From Gemmatimonadota bacterium (GTDB lineage: Bacteria; Orphanbacterota; Orphanbacteria; Orphanbacterales; Orphanbacteraceae), in assembly GCA_013002425.1 (NCBI GenBank), contig JABDJQ010000177.1, positions 1 to 7,019 on the forward strand: 7,019 nt of DNA. The letters are read 5' to 3'. Each line of letters begins with the position of its first letter. Position 1 is the first letter of the stretch. A program made the position numbers and the translations under genes. Under the pieces are notes generated by a model. It had not been told where the DNA came from. It did no database searches and was given only the letters and a program-made list of their open reading frames with translations. Shown one piece after another: positions 1-6,815 of the stretch.

Positions 1-394
1 CGTTCGACTCGTGTCCGTTCTCCGCGATCACGATCTCGCTTCCGGGGGGAAGCGTCTTGCCGTACGCCTCGGCGAGGATGCGAACGAGCGCAGTGGACGA
101 CGGGCCGAGTACGACTTCGCTCTTTGCGGGATCCCCGTTCATGAGGACGTTCGCGAACGCGTGCGCGCGCGCCACCACATCGGTCGCCTTCTGCGAGAGC
201 GCGTACCCCGCTCCGAGTTGCACGTAGCTCTCGAGCATGTAATCGCGGATCGCGTCGGCCACGATCGCCGGCACCTGCGACCCGCCCGCGTTTTCCATGA
301 ACACGGTGTCGCCCGCGAGCGACGGGAACGCGCTCCGCATGCGATCCCAGTCGATCGAAGCGTGATACGTTTCTGTGTCCGGATTCCGGCTCAT
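1..394 (-). CDS. Cysteine desulfurase-like class V aminotransferase (PLP-dependent), N-terminal 131 residues, cut by window edge
   Basis: Reading the minus strand from ATG at 394 gives 131 open codons running off the left edge. The N-terminus contains FPSLAGD (residues 23-29), ENAGGSQVP (34-42), a QLGAGYALS stretch, the segment EVVLGPSTALVRILAEAYG, and PPGSEIVIAENGHESN up to the edge. These match the N-terminal half of the cysteine-desulfurase-like branch of fold-type I PLP enzymes (NAGGSQ, GPSTT and DHEAN-type motifs). In this fold the His of the last motif (His128 here) normally stacks on the PLP ring. The PLP-binding Lys and any active-site Cys lie outside the window, so desulfurase activity cannot be confirmed; another C-S lyase or aminotransferase-like role is possible. 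The start overlaps the stop of the upstream peptidase gene (ATGA) and has its own GGGGAG ribosome site, so the two are probably co-translated. The link to a secreted peptidase is unexplained. Confidence 0.85.
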   Translation of the reverse strand, partial: MSRNPDTETYHASIDWDRMRSAFPSLAGDTVFMENAGGSQVPAIVADAIRDYMLESYVQLGAGYALSQKATDVVARAHAFANVLMNGDPAKSEVVLGPSSTALVRILAEAYGKTLPPGSEIVIAENGHESN

Positions 395-3291
395 TCGCGA
401 CTCCCCGGTATAATGGTCAGTTCGATGCGCACGTTGTCGCGCATCACGACGACCGGCGTTTCCTCGCCGATCTTGAGCGCTTCGATCGCATATGTGTAGT
501 CGTAGATATTCGCGATGCGCTGTCCCGCGAGCTCGACGATGACGTCGCCCCCCTCGAGCCCCGCGTCGTCCGCGGGCGCGCCGGGACGAACCGCGTCGAG
601 CTTGACTCCGTCGACGCCTTCCTGCGTGTAGTTCGGAATCGTGCCGAGATACGCGCGCAGGTTCGCCGTACGGCCGCCGCCGCGATCGCTCCGCTCCACC
701 TTCGCGTAGTCGGGGCGATCGTCGCGACGCACGAGATCTTCCGTCATCGCGAGGGCGAACTTCGCGACACGCTCCATCCCTTCGTAGTTCAACGTCTCCG
801 TGTCGTCGACCGGGCGATTATACTCTTCATGGCTGCCCGTGAAGAAATGAACGACCGGAACTTCGTGCGTGTAGAACGAAGTCGCGTCCGTCGGCAGATA
901 CGGATCGTCCTGCAGGCTCAGCTGGAAACCGGCGGCCACGTTCTTCTTCTCCGCGAGCCCCTTCCAGATCGACGAAGAGCCGAGTCCCTGCAGCGTGAGC
1001 TGGTTCTCGCGAAGACGCCCGACCATGTCGAAGTTGAGATACGCCACGACCTGTTCGTTCGGGACCGGCGGGTTCTCGACGTAGTACGCGCTTCCGACGA
1101 GCCCGAGCTCCTCCCCCGACCAGAACGTTACGATCACGCCGCGCTTGTAAGCCTCGGGCGATTCCGCGCGCCTTGCCGCGATCGCTTCGGCGATTTCGAG
1201 TACGACAGCGGTCCCCGACGCGTTGTCGTCCGCGCCGTTATGAATCTCGCCGTGCTCGCCGTCGCGCGCGAGGGATCCGACTTCACCGTGCCCGATGTGA
1301 TCGTAGTGCGCGCCGAGAACGACATACTGGGGCGCATTCGCTCCATCCGGTGCGGGCAGCCACGCCACGATGTTGTCGTCGCCCTGACGCTCGCGTTCGA
1401 GTTCCACCGCGAGCGATGCGGTCACGCCTTCCAGCGCGAAGCTCCCTTCGAAGTGCGGGTTCTCGAGATCGAGCTCGGCCTGCACTTCCGCCAGATCGTA
1501 ACCGGCGGCCCGGAACATGTTCTCGGCGACTTCCGTGCGGATCGACGCGATCGCGATGCCGCTGGTCGAAGCGTTCACTTCCGAGCGCAGCGTCACGAGA
1601 TCGGAGAGCCCCTTCGTGGACGGGCCGTTCACGACGAGCAACCCCTTCGCGCCCGCCTCGCGGGCCGCCAGCGCCTTGTAGCGGAGTCCCGCGTAACGGT
1701 TCAGCGTGAGACGGCGCTTCTGGTCGACTTCTTCCGGAATCGCGCGGAGCACGAGCACGATCTTGTCCTGCACGTCGAGGTCGCGATACGAATCATACCC
1801 CTCGCCGAGACCGCCGGGAACGCTGAGTCCGTATCCCGCGAAGACGACATCGCCTTCGAACGTGCCGTTTTCGCTGAACGAAACCGGGCGGAAGTCATGG
1901 TCGAGCGCGAGCGCGCGCGATTCCTCACCCGTTACGATCGTGAGCGCGCTCGCCGGGTCCACGCTGACGCCTGACGAGTACGTGAAACGCTGGCGATAGC
2001 CGTCCAGGCCGGGCAGCGGCTCGAAGCCGATCGCTTCGAGAGCGCCGGCGAGATAGTCACCCGCCGCGCGCGCGCCGGGCGAACCCGTCATGCGTCCTTC
2101 CAGTTCGTCCGAAGCCAGATACTCGACCTTCGCGTGCAGCTCGGCTCGATCGATCAAGGCCGTGGGGCCTTCTCCGCGCGCGCTCGATCGGGAGAGCATC
2201 GCGAGCGCTCCGTCATGATCCCAGTTCGCGAGAAAGAGCTGCGACTTTTCGTCGCTCGTGCGGCCCGCGGTCCAGGCAAGGCGCGTCCCGGCGGGATCGA
2301 ATACGGGCAGGCCGTCGAAGCCGTCCGTGAACGTGACGCGCACCGGTTCTTTCGCACCGTTCGCGTCGACGATGAAGAGTTCGAAGTTGCCGAAGCCGTG
2401 CTTGTTCGCCGTGAAGATCGCGTACTCGCCGGACGGATGATAGTAGGGCGCCCATGACATGGCGCCGAAGTCCGTCAACCGGACGATATCGGTGCCGTCA
2501 ATGCTCATCGAGTAGACATCGGCGATCGCGCCGGTCTCGTCGAATCGCCGCCAGATCACGCGCTTGCCGTCGGGCGAGAAGAACGGGCCGCCGTCGTAGC
2601 CGGGTTCATCGGTCAGGCGCGTGACGTTCGAGCCGTCGGCGTTCATTATGTAGAGGTCGCCGAAGTACGACGGGTCCTGCTCGAGGCGCTTCGCCTCTTC
2701 TGCCGAGAGTTCCCGGTCGTACGCCGCGCGCAACGAGCTGAACACGACGAGTCTGCCGTCAGGCGAATACGCGCCCTCGGCGTCGTAGCCGCGCGCTTCC
2801 GTAAGCCGACGCACGTTGAGGCCGGCACGGTCCGCGACGTAGAGATCCATGTGTTCGTCATAGTCCCAGCTGTAACGGCGCGTCTTTCCCGATTCCCGAA
2901 ACGCGATCTCCTCGCGCTGCTTCGCCTCGGCGTCCGGATCGCCGTGCGTCGATGCGAACAACACGTCGTTTGTGCCCGGGCGATAAAACGCACAGGTCGT
3001 TTTTCCTATGCCGGGCGATACGCGAATCGCGTCGCCGGTTTCGAGATCGAGCGAGTAGATCTGATAGAACGGGTTGCCGCGAAGCCGCTCGCTCTGAAAA
3101 ACGAGGTGCTTCCCGTCAGCGGAAAAGTATCCTTCCCCCGCACGCTCCCCTTCGTACGTGAGCTGGCGCACGTTCGAGAGAAGGGGTTCGGCATCGCCCG
3201 CGGCGACCGCGGGGGACAGGGACGGCGATATCAGGCACAGAAGCGCGAACAGAAAGGTCGCGGTTTCACGAGCGCGCGAGCTGGTCGGCAT
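391..3291 (-). CDS. Secreted multidomain protein: TolB-like propeller, M28 zinc peptidase with PA insert, PDZ
   Basis: The protein has 966 residues from the ATG at 3291. That start was chosen over an in-frame ATG at 3348 because it follows GAGGAG and opens directly into a signal peptide (hydrophobic core about 11-24, AVAA near 28-31). Residues 40-370 hold six propeller repeats of the F/Y-S-P-D-G type (near 56, 103, 175, 238, 284 and 331), as in TolB. Residues 380-855 are an M28 metallopeptidase with a PA-like insert (about 470-600). M28 motifs are AHYDH (His662), HNGADDNASG (Asp688/689), WSGEELG (Glu727 general base, Glu728 ligand) and NFDMVGR (Asp755). The last ligand motif, usually YHxPxDT, reads YNRPVDDT, so Asn825 replaces His. 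A PDZ domain fills 875-963. Likely role: periplasmic or extracellular aminopeptidase-type hydrolysis of peptides, with propeller and PDZ for substrate or partner binding. Substrate unknown; activity is uncertain given the Asn. Confidence 0.9.
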   Translation of the reverse strand: MPTSSRARETATFLFALLCLISPSLSPAVAAGDAEPLLSNVRQLTYEGERAGEGYFSADGKHLVFQSERLRGNPFYQIYSLDLETGDAIRVSPGIGKTTCAFYRPGTNDVLFASTHGDPDAEAKQREEIAFRESGKTRRYSWDYDEHMDLYVADRAGLNVRRLTEARGYDAEGAYSPDGRLVVFSSLRAAYDRELSAEEAKRLEQDPSYFGDLYIMNADGSNVTRLTDEPGYDGGPFFSPDGKRVIWRRFDETGAIADVYSMSIDGTDIVRLTDFGAMSWAPYYHPSGEYAIFTANKHGFGNFELFIVDANGAKEPVRVTFTDGFDGLPVFDPAGTRLAWTAGRTSDEKSQLFLANWDHDGALAMLSRSSARGEGPTALIDRAELHAKVEYLASDELEGRMTGSPGARAAGDYLAGALEAIGFEPLPGLDGYRQRFTYSSGVSVDPASALTIVTGEESRALALDHDFRPVSFSENGTFEGDVVFAGYGLSVPGGLGEGYDSYRDLDVQDKIVLVLRAIPEEVDQKRRLTLNRYAGLRYKALAAREAGAKGLLVVNGPSTKGLSDLVTLRSEVNASTSGIAIASIRTEVAENMFRAAGYDLAEVQAELDLENPHFEGSFALEGVTASLAVELERERQGDDNIVAWLPAPDGANAPQYVVLGAHYDHIGHGEVGSLARDGEHGEIHNGADDNASGTAVVLEIAEAIAARRAESPEAYKRGVIVTFWSGEELGLVGSAYYVENPPVPNEQVVAYLNFDMVGRLRENQLTLQGLGSSSIWKGLAEKKNVAAGFQLSLQDDPYLPTDATSFYTHEVPVVHFFTGSHEEYNRPVDDTETLNYEGMERVAKFALAMTEDLVRRDDRPDYAKVERSDRGGGRTANLRAYLGTIPNYTQEGVDGVKLDAVRPGAPADDAGLEGGDVIVELAGQRIANIYDYTYAIEALKIGEETPVVVMRDNVRIELTIIPGSRE
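401..406 (-). promoter_or_regulatory. Ribosome binding site of the cysteine desulfurase-like gene
   Basis: On the minus strand GGGGAG ends six bases before the ATG at 394. It lies inside the last codons of the upstream peptidase gene. It supports this ATG as the true start and suggests translation coupled to termination of the peptidase. Confidence 0.6.
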
Positions 3292-3297
3292 GAAAGA

Positions 3298-3303
3298 CTC
3301 CTC
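3298..3303 (-). promoter_or_regulatory. Ribosome binding site of the M28 peptidase gene
   Basis: Minus-strand GAGGAG lies six bases upstream of the ATG at 3291. The in-frame ATG 57 bases further upstream would put an Arg-rich segment before the signal peptide, so this site decides the start. Confidence 0.75.
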
Positions 3304-3318
3304 GTTTCCCGAGTTTCG

Positions 3319-3338
3319 GCGTCGGCTCCGTCCGACGC
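3319..3338 (-). repeat. Inverted repeat (7-bp perfect arms, 6-nt loop) in the peptidase 5' leader
   Basis: The arms GCGTCGG and CCGACGC flank a six-base loop. On the minus strand this falls between the proposed promoter and the ribosome binding site, so the mRNA leader could form a stable GC-rich hairpin about 15 bases before GAGGAG. No run of U follows, so an intrinsic terminator is unlikely. It may be an mRNA-stabilising or regulatory hairpin, or chance in GC-rich DNA. Confidence 0.45.
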
Positions 3339-3366
3339 GGGATGGCATTCCGGCAATTCCGCCACT

Positions 3367-3396
3367 ATTCTACGACGAGGAGCGGGTTCAGGTCAC
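3367..3396 (-). promoter_or_regulatory. Candidate sigma70-type promoter for the peptidase / desulfurase-like operon
   Basis: On the minus strand GTGACC (3396-3391; four of six matches to TTGACA) is followed by an 18-base spacer and TAGAAT (3372-3367; five of six matches to TATAAT). Transcription would begin near 3360, giving a leader of about 70 bases before the ATG at 3291. The element sits back to back with the possible DUF72 promoter. This is judged by eye only. Confidence 0.4.
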
Positions 3397-3408
3397 GGGC
3401 CTCTCCGT

Positions 3409-3414
3409 TATACT
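3409..3414 (+). promoter_or_regulatory. Candidate -10 element (TATACT) for the DUF72 gene
   Basis: TATACT differs from the -10 consensus at one base. It ends 12 bases before the ATG at 3427, so a transcript starting about seven bases downstream would carry a leader of only about six bases. No convincing -35 box is found 16-18 bases upstream (best is TTCAGG, 3387-3392, three of six). Confidence 0.4.
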
Positions 3415-3426
3415 GACGGGACGATC

Positions 3427-4365
3427 ATGGACTTCGGAAAACTCACAAATGTAGAAACGGTCGATTTCACGCTCCCGGCCGACCATCCGGACACGGCGCG
3501 CTTTCTGGCGAGCCGCACGGCGAGCCGCGAAGACGGAGGCGCGCGCGACCAGGCGAGGGCGCCGCGCGTTCTGCTCGGCTGTCCGCGCTGGGCCGACCGC
3601 GGGTTCCGCGGCAGGATCTACCCGCCGAAGACGAAGCAGGCCGAGCAACTCGCGGCGTATGCGAAGAGCTTCGACACGATCGAACTGAACACCACCTTCT
3701 ATGGAGTGCGCGAAGAACTGGTCGGGCGCTGGAAGGCGCAGGTGCCGGGACGGTTTCGCTTCTGCCCCAAGATCCCGAAGGCGATCTCGCATCATCGCCA
3801 GCTGCAGAACGCCGAGGGAGAAATGGAGCGGTTCGTGCGGGCGGTGTCGGCTTTCGGCGATCGTCTCGGCCCGAGCTGGATTCTTCTGCCGCCCGGATTT
3901 CGACCGGCGCAGCACGGCGCCTTGCGCGCGTTTCTCGATCGCTGGAGCGCCGAACTCGAACTGGCGGTCGAGCTTCGCCACGAAGAATGGTTCGCGCCCG
4001 CGAACACGTCGCTGCTTCAGGAGACTTTCGCGCACTTCGAGGAGACGGGAACGACGGCGATTCTGACGGACGTCGCCGGGCGGCGCGACGTGCTGCACCA
4101 GCGCCTGACCGCGAATCGTGCGATCGTGCGCTTCGTCGGGAACCGACTGCACGCGACGGACTACGCGCGCGTGGATGCATGGAGCGAACGGCTCGCTGCC
4201 TGGCTCGATCGCGGACTGGGCTCGGTATATCTGTGGCTGCATCAACCCGAGGAGGCGCTCAACGTGGAGATCGCCGAGCGGTTCGCGACCTCGCTGGAGG
4301 CGCGCGGCATCGGCGCGAGAAAGCCCGTCCGATACGATACGAAAGTGCAGGGCGAACTCTTCTGA
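3427..4365 (+). CDS. DUF72 (YecE/COG1801) TIM-barrel family protein
   Basis: The protein has 312 residues. Signature stretches are LLGCPRWADRGFRG (49-62, the position of the family's GTSGW motif), FDTIELNTTFY (82-92), RFCPKIPKAISHH (111-123), LGPSWILLPPGF (147-158), AVELRHEEWF (180-189), TDVAGRRDVLHQRLT (214-228) and VRFVGNRLHATDY (234-246). These define the DUF72 barrel, with conserved Glu86/Asn88 and Arg184/His185 on its likely active face. No biochemical function is established for the family. The N-terminus (FGKL...VDFTLPADHPDT, residues 3-23) matches, as I remember it, a conserved lead segment of a Bacteroidota subfamily, which supports the ATG at 3427. The frame stays open upstream to 2851, but that part is antisense to the peptidase. 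No clear Shine-Dalgarno site is present. Only 77 bases separate it from ligD on the same strand, so co-transcription with the NHEJ genes is possible. Confidence 0.88.
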   Translation: MDFGKLTNVETVDFTLPADHPDTARFLASRTASREDGGARDQARAPRVLLGCPRWADRGFRGRIYPPKTKQAEQLAAYAKSFDTIELNTTFYGVREELVGRWKAQVPGRFRFCPKIPKAISHHRQLQNAEGEMERFVRAVSAFGDRLGPSWILLPPGFRPAQHGALRAFLDRWSAELELAVELRHEEWFAPANTSLLQETFAHFEETGTTAILTDVAGRRDVLHQRLTANRAIVRFVGNRLHATDYARVDAWSERLAAWLDRGLGSVYLWLHQPEEALNVEIAERFATSLEARGIGARKPVRYDTKVQGELF

Positions 4366-4397
4366 TCCCCTCGCGTTGACGGGACTGATCGCCTCGT

Positions 4398-4417
4398 TCG
4401 CCGCCCGCGGCCGGCGA
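4398..4417 (+). repeat. GC-rich inverted repeat between DUF72 and ligD
   Basis: TCGCCG and CGGCGA (6-bp perfect arms) flank an eight-base GC-rich loop, 32 bases after the DUF72 stop. No T-tract follows, so it is not a standard intrinsic terminator. It could attenuate readthrough or protect an mRNA end, or be chance in GC-rich DNA. Confidence 0.3.
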
Positions 4418-4430
4418 GCCTGCCGCATGA

Positions 4431-4436
4431 TAGAAT
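4431..4436 (+). promoter_or_regulatory. Candidate -10 element (TAGAAT) directly before ligD
   Basis: TAGAAT matches the -10 consensus at five of six bases and ends six bases before the ATG at 4443. Transcription from it would begin at or next to the start codon, giving a leaderless mRNA. No good -35 box lies 16-18 bases upstream. The TAG at 4431-4433 is also an in-frame stop, so no upstream ligD start is possible. Confidence 0.4.
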
Positions 4437-4442
4437 GAGCGG

Positions 4443-6776
4443 ATGGCGAAGAAGAAACACGCGGTCCAGATCGGTAAGCACAAGTTCGAGCTTTCGAATC
4501 TGGAGAAAGTTCTCTGGCCCGAAGACGGCATCGTGAAGGCCGAACTCGTCCAGTACTACCTGCAGATCGCACCCACGTTTCTCGCCCACGCCAAGCATCG
4601 CCCCCTGTCGCTGATCCGCTTCCCCGACGGCATTCACGGCGAGACGTTCTTCCAGAAGAACAAGCCCGACTGGGCGCCGGAATGGGTCGACGATGTCGTG
4701 ATCGGCAACGAGCAGAAGTCGATCCGCTACATGCTGGCGAACAACGACGCGTCGCTCGTCTGGATCGCCAACCTCGCGAGCATCGAGTTTCATCAGATGC
4801 AGTACCGCACGATGAGGCCGGATCTGCCCGACTACTTCGTTTTCGATCTCGACCCGCCCGACGGCTATCCGTTCCCCGACGTCGTGGAACTCGCGCTGAA
4901 ACTGCGCGAACATCTCGAAAGCTACGGGTATCACGCTTTCGCGAAGACGACCGGCCGCAAGGGGATCCACATCGTATGCCCGATCGATCCGAAATGGGGA
5001 TACGACGAAGTATTCGAAGCGACCAAAGCGATGGCCGGTCCGTTCGTGCAGGCGAATCCGAAGAACACGACGCTCAAGATCCGGAAGAACGAGCGCACGG
5101 ACAAAGTGCTGATCGACATCTATCGTAATCGTCCGAGCCAGACGATCGTCTGCGCGTACAGTCTGCGCGCGCTCGAAGGCGCCGCCGTTTCGATGCCGCT
5201 GCCGTGGAACGAGCTGGAGGCGCTCGAAGATCATCGCGAATGGAACATTCACACGGCGCTGGACCGCGTGAAGGAGAAGGGCGACGCCTGGGAGGGCATG
5301 GAGGCGTATCGCACCGGGCTTCACACGCAGCAGACGAAGAAGAAGACGAAAAAGAAAGTGCCGAAGTCGCGCAGCTACAAAACGCCCGAGCAGCTCGACT
5401 CGTACGAGAAAAAACGCCGCTTCGACAAGACCGCCGAGCCGAAGCCTACGAAGGGCGACGACGACAACGATTCGTTCGTCGTGCACCGGCATCACGCGTC
5501 CCGCCTGCATTACGATCTGCGCCTCGAGAAGAACGGCACGCTCGAATCGTGGGCCGTGCCGAAGGGGATGCCGCCCGAGCCGGGCATGAAGCGCCTCGCG
5601 GTGAAAGTCGAAGATCATCCGATCGAGTACCTGCACTTCCAGGGCGAGATTCCGAAGGGCGAGTACGGCGGCGGCATGATGTGGATTTACGCGTCGGGCA
5701 AGTACGAGATCACGAAGCAGAAGAAGGACGGGTTCTACTTCCAGCTGCGGAGCCCCGAGCTCACGGGCGAGTACAGGATGTACGCGACGAAGGAGAACCA
5801 GTGGCTGCTCGAGCGGGTCGACTCGCCCCAGATCGACTGGCTCGGCGCCGCGATCGAACCGATGCTCTGCACGCTCGTGAAAGAGCCGCCGGACTCGAGC
5901 GACTGGATGTACGAGGTGAAATGGGACGGCATTCGCGCGCTCATCGCGATCGACGACGGCGAAGTCACGATTCACTCACGGAATCAGCGCGACATCACCG
6001 ACCAGTTCCCCGAACTGCTGAACGCGCAGCAGTCGCTCCGCGCCACGTCGGGAGTTTTCGACGCCGAGATCGTGTGCCTCGACGACGTCGGCCGCCCCGT
6101 CTTCAAGAACGTGATCCGGCGACTGCAGCAGCGCACGGAGAAGGGAATCGCGCGCGTCCGCTCGAAGTACCCCGCGATCGCGTATGTCTTCGACTGTCTC
6201 TACCTCGACGGGCGCGCGATCGTGCACGAACCGCTCGAGCGCCGGCGCGAATGGCTGAAGGACGTCATCATCCCGAGCCAGGAAGCGCCGTATCGTTTGA
6301 GCGAAGCGGTGGATGACGGCCACGCTCTCTTCGAAGCGGCGAAGGAGATGGGGCTCGAAGGGATCGTCGCGAAACTGCGCAAGAGCACGTATCAGCCCGG
6401 GCGGCGATCCGACAGCTGGCTCAAGATCAAGTCGCGCTCGCTGATCGACTGCGTAATCATCGGCTACACCGAAGGCGCGGGCGACAGGGCCGACACGTTC
6501 GGCGCGCTCCACATCGCCGAGCCGGACGGCGACGGAGGCTTTCGCTATCTCGGAAAAGTGGGCACCGGCTTCGACGGAAAAACCCTCGCGGCCATACGCA
6601 GAGACCTCGACGCACTCGACACGATCGACCGCCCCGTGAAGGAGAAGCCGGTCGACGACAAGATCAGCGTGTGGGTCGACCCCTCCCTCTCGTGCGAAGT
6701 CCGTTATGCGTCGATAACTGATAATGGAACCTTGCGCGAACCGGTTTTCGTGCGCATGCGGACCGACTGGGAATAG
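4443..6776 (+). CDS. ligD: ATP-dependent DNA ligase LigD (polymerase - 3'-phosphoesterase - ligase)
   Basis: This 777-residue enzyme processes and seals Ku-bound double-strand breaks. The polymerase/primase domain (about 10-290) has NLEK and GIVK lysines (Lys22, Lys32; equivalents of the 5'-phosphate-binding lysines of mycobacterial LigD), FF (69-70), metal ligands Asp135 and Asp137 in FDLDPP, GRKGIH (171-176) and Asp225 in LIDIY. A Lys-rich linker (about 294-340) follows. The phosphoesterase domain (about 343-460) has HHASRLHYDLRLE with His350, His356, Asp358 and Arg360, then EDHPIEY with His392 and Tyr396. The ligase domain (about 470-777) has KWDG with nucleotidyl-acceptor Lys493, FDAE (539-542), YVFDCLYLDG (581-590), EGIVAK (639-644) and SWLKIK (658-663), then an OB fold. 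Domain order and length are as in mycobacterial LigD (about 760 residues), unlike Pseudomonas (phosphoesterase first). All key residues are present. The start is forced by an in-frame TAG at 4431 and by early conserved residues; no clear ribosome site is seen. Confidence 0.97.
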   Translation: MAKKKHAVQIGKHKFELSNLEKVLWPEDGIVKAELVQYYLQIAPTFLAHAKHRPLSLIRFPDGIHGETFFQKNKPDWAPEWVDDVVIGNEQKSIRYMLANNDASLVWIANLASIEFHQMQYRTMRPDLPDYFVFDLDPPDGYPFPDVVELALKLREHLESYGYHAFAKTTGRKGIHIVCPIDPKWGYDEVFEATKAMAGPFVQANPKNTTLKIRKNERTDKVLIDIYRNRPSQTIVCAYSLRALEGAAVSMPLPWNELEALEDHREWNIHTALDRVKEKGDAWEGMEAYRTGLHTQQTKKKTKKKVPKSRSYKTPEQLDSYEKKRRFDKTAEPKPTKGDDDNDSFVVHRHHASRLHYDLRLEKNGTLESWAVPKGMPPEPGMKRLAVKVEDHPIEYLHFQGEIPKGEYGGGMMWIYASGKYEITKQKKDGFYFQLRSPELTGEYRMYATKENQWLLERVDSPQIDWLGAAIEPMLCTLVKEPPDSSDWMYEVKWDGIRALIAIDDGEVTIHSRNQRDITDQFPELLNAQQSLRATSGVFDAEIVCLDDVGRPVFKNVIRRLQQRTEKGIARVRSKYPAIAYVFDCLYLDGRAIVHEPLERRREWLKDVIIPSQEAPYRLSEAVDDGHALFEAAKEMGLEGIVAKLRKSTYQPGRRSDSWLKIKSRSLIDCVIIGYTEGAGDRADTFGALHIAEPDGDGGFRYLGKVGTGFDGKTLAAIRRDLDALDTIDRPVKEKPVDDKISVWVDPSLSCEVRYASITDNGTLREPVFVRMRTDWE

Positions 6777-6785
6777 AGATTGATC

Positions 6786-6815
6786 TTGACAATATATGGA
6801 CTTACACGTGATTCT
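6786..6815 (+). promoter_or_regulatory. Candidate promoter of the Ku gene (consensus TTGACA box)
   Basis: A perfect TTGACA (6786-6791) lies ten bases after the ligD stop in a 65-base gap that is clearly AT-richer than its surroundings. The best -10 candidate is weak: GATTCT (6810-6815) at 18-base spacing, or TGATTC at 17. The pairing suggests a start near 6822 and a leader of about 20 bases carrying the ribosome site. The strong -35 with a poor -10 would fit an activator or alternative sigma factor. Confidence 0.45.

Noticed and set aside
409..414. Perfect TATAAT on the plus strand near the peptidase stop
   Set aside because: It lies within coding sequence (sense codons for Thr-Ile-Ile-Pro), has no -35 partner that I see, and would only drive antisense transcription. 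Probably chance.
829..1974. Plus-strand open frame of 381 codons inside the peptidase gene
   Set aside because: It is antisense to the M28 domain, whose motifs are unmistakable on the other strand; composition is typical of a shadow frame.
3292..3348. Nineteen-codon upstream extension of the peptidase (start at 3348)
   Set aside because: It would add an Arg-rich stretch before the signal peptide, while the ATG at 3291 has GAGGAG at ideal spacing.
2851..3426. Upstream 192-codon extension of the DUF72 frame
   Set aside because: This part is antisense to the peptidase N-terminus and its promoter region. The conserved DUF72 lead segment begins exactly at the ATG at 3427.
4376..4381. TTGACG resembling a -35 box after DUF72
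   Set aside because: It is 49 bases upstream of the TAGAAT hexamer, far outside the 16-18 base spacing, and no other -10 box lies at the right distance.
4398..4417. Rho-independent terminator after DUF72
   Set aside because: The inverted repeat has no T-tract after it, so it is listed only as an inverted repeat.
3388..4572. Minus-strand open frame of 394 codons over DUF72
   Set aside because: It is the antisense shadow of DUF72 and the start of ligD, Arg/Ala-rich without domain motifs or a ribosome site.
4242..5975. Long minus-strand open frame (577 codons) across ligD
   Set aside because: It is antisense to well-conserved LigD domains, is rich in Arg/Val/Leu/His with no recognisable motif, and is explained by GC-biased third codon positions.
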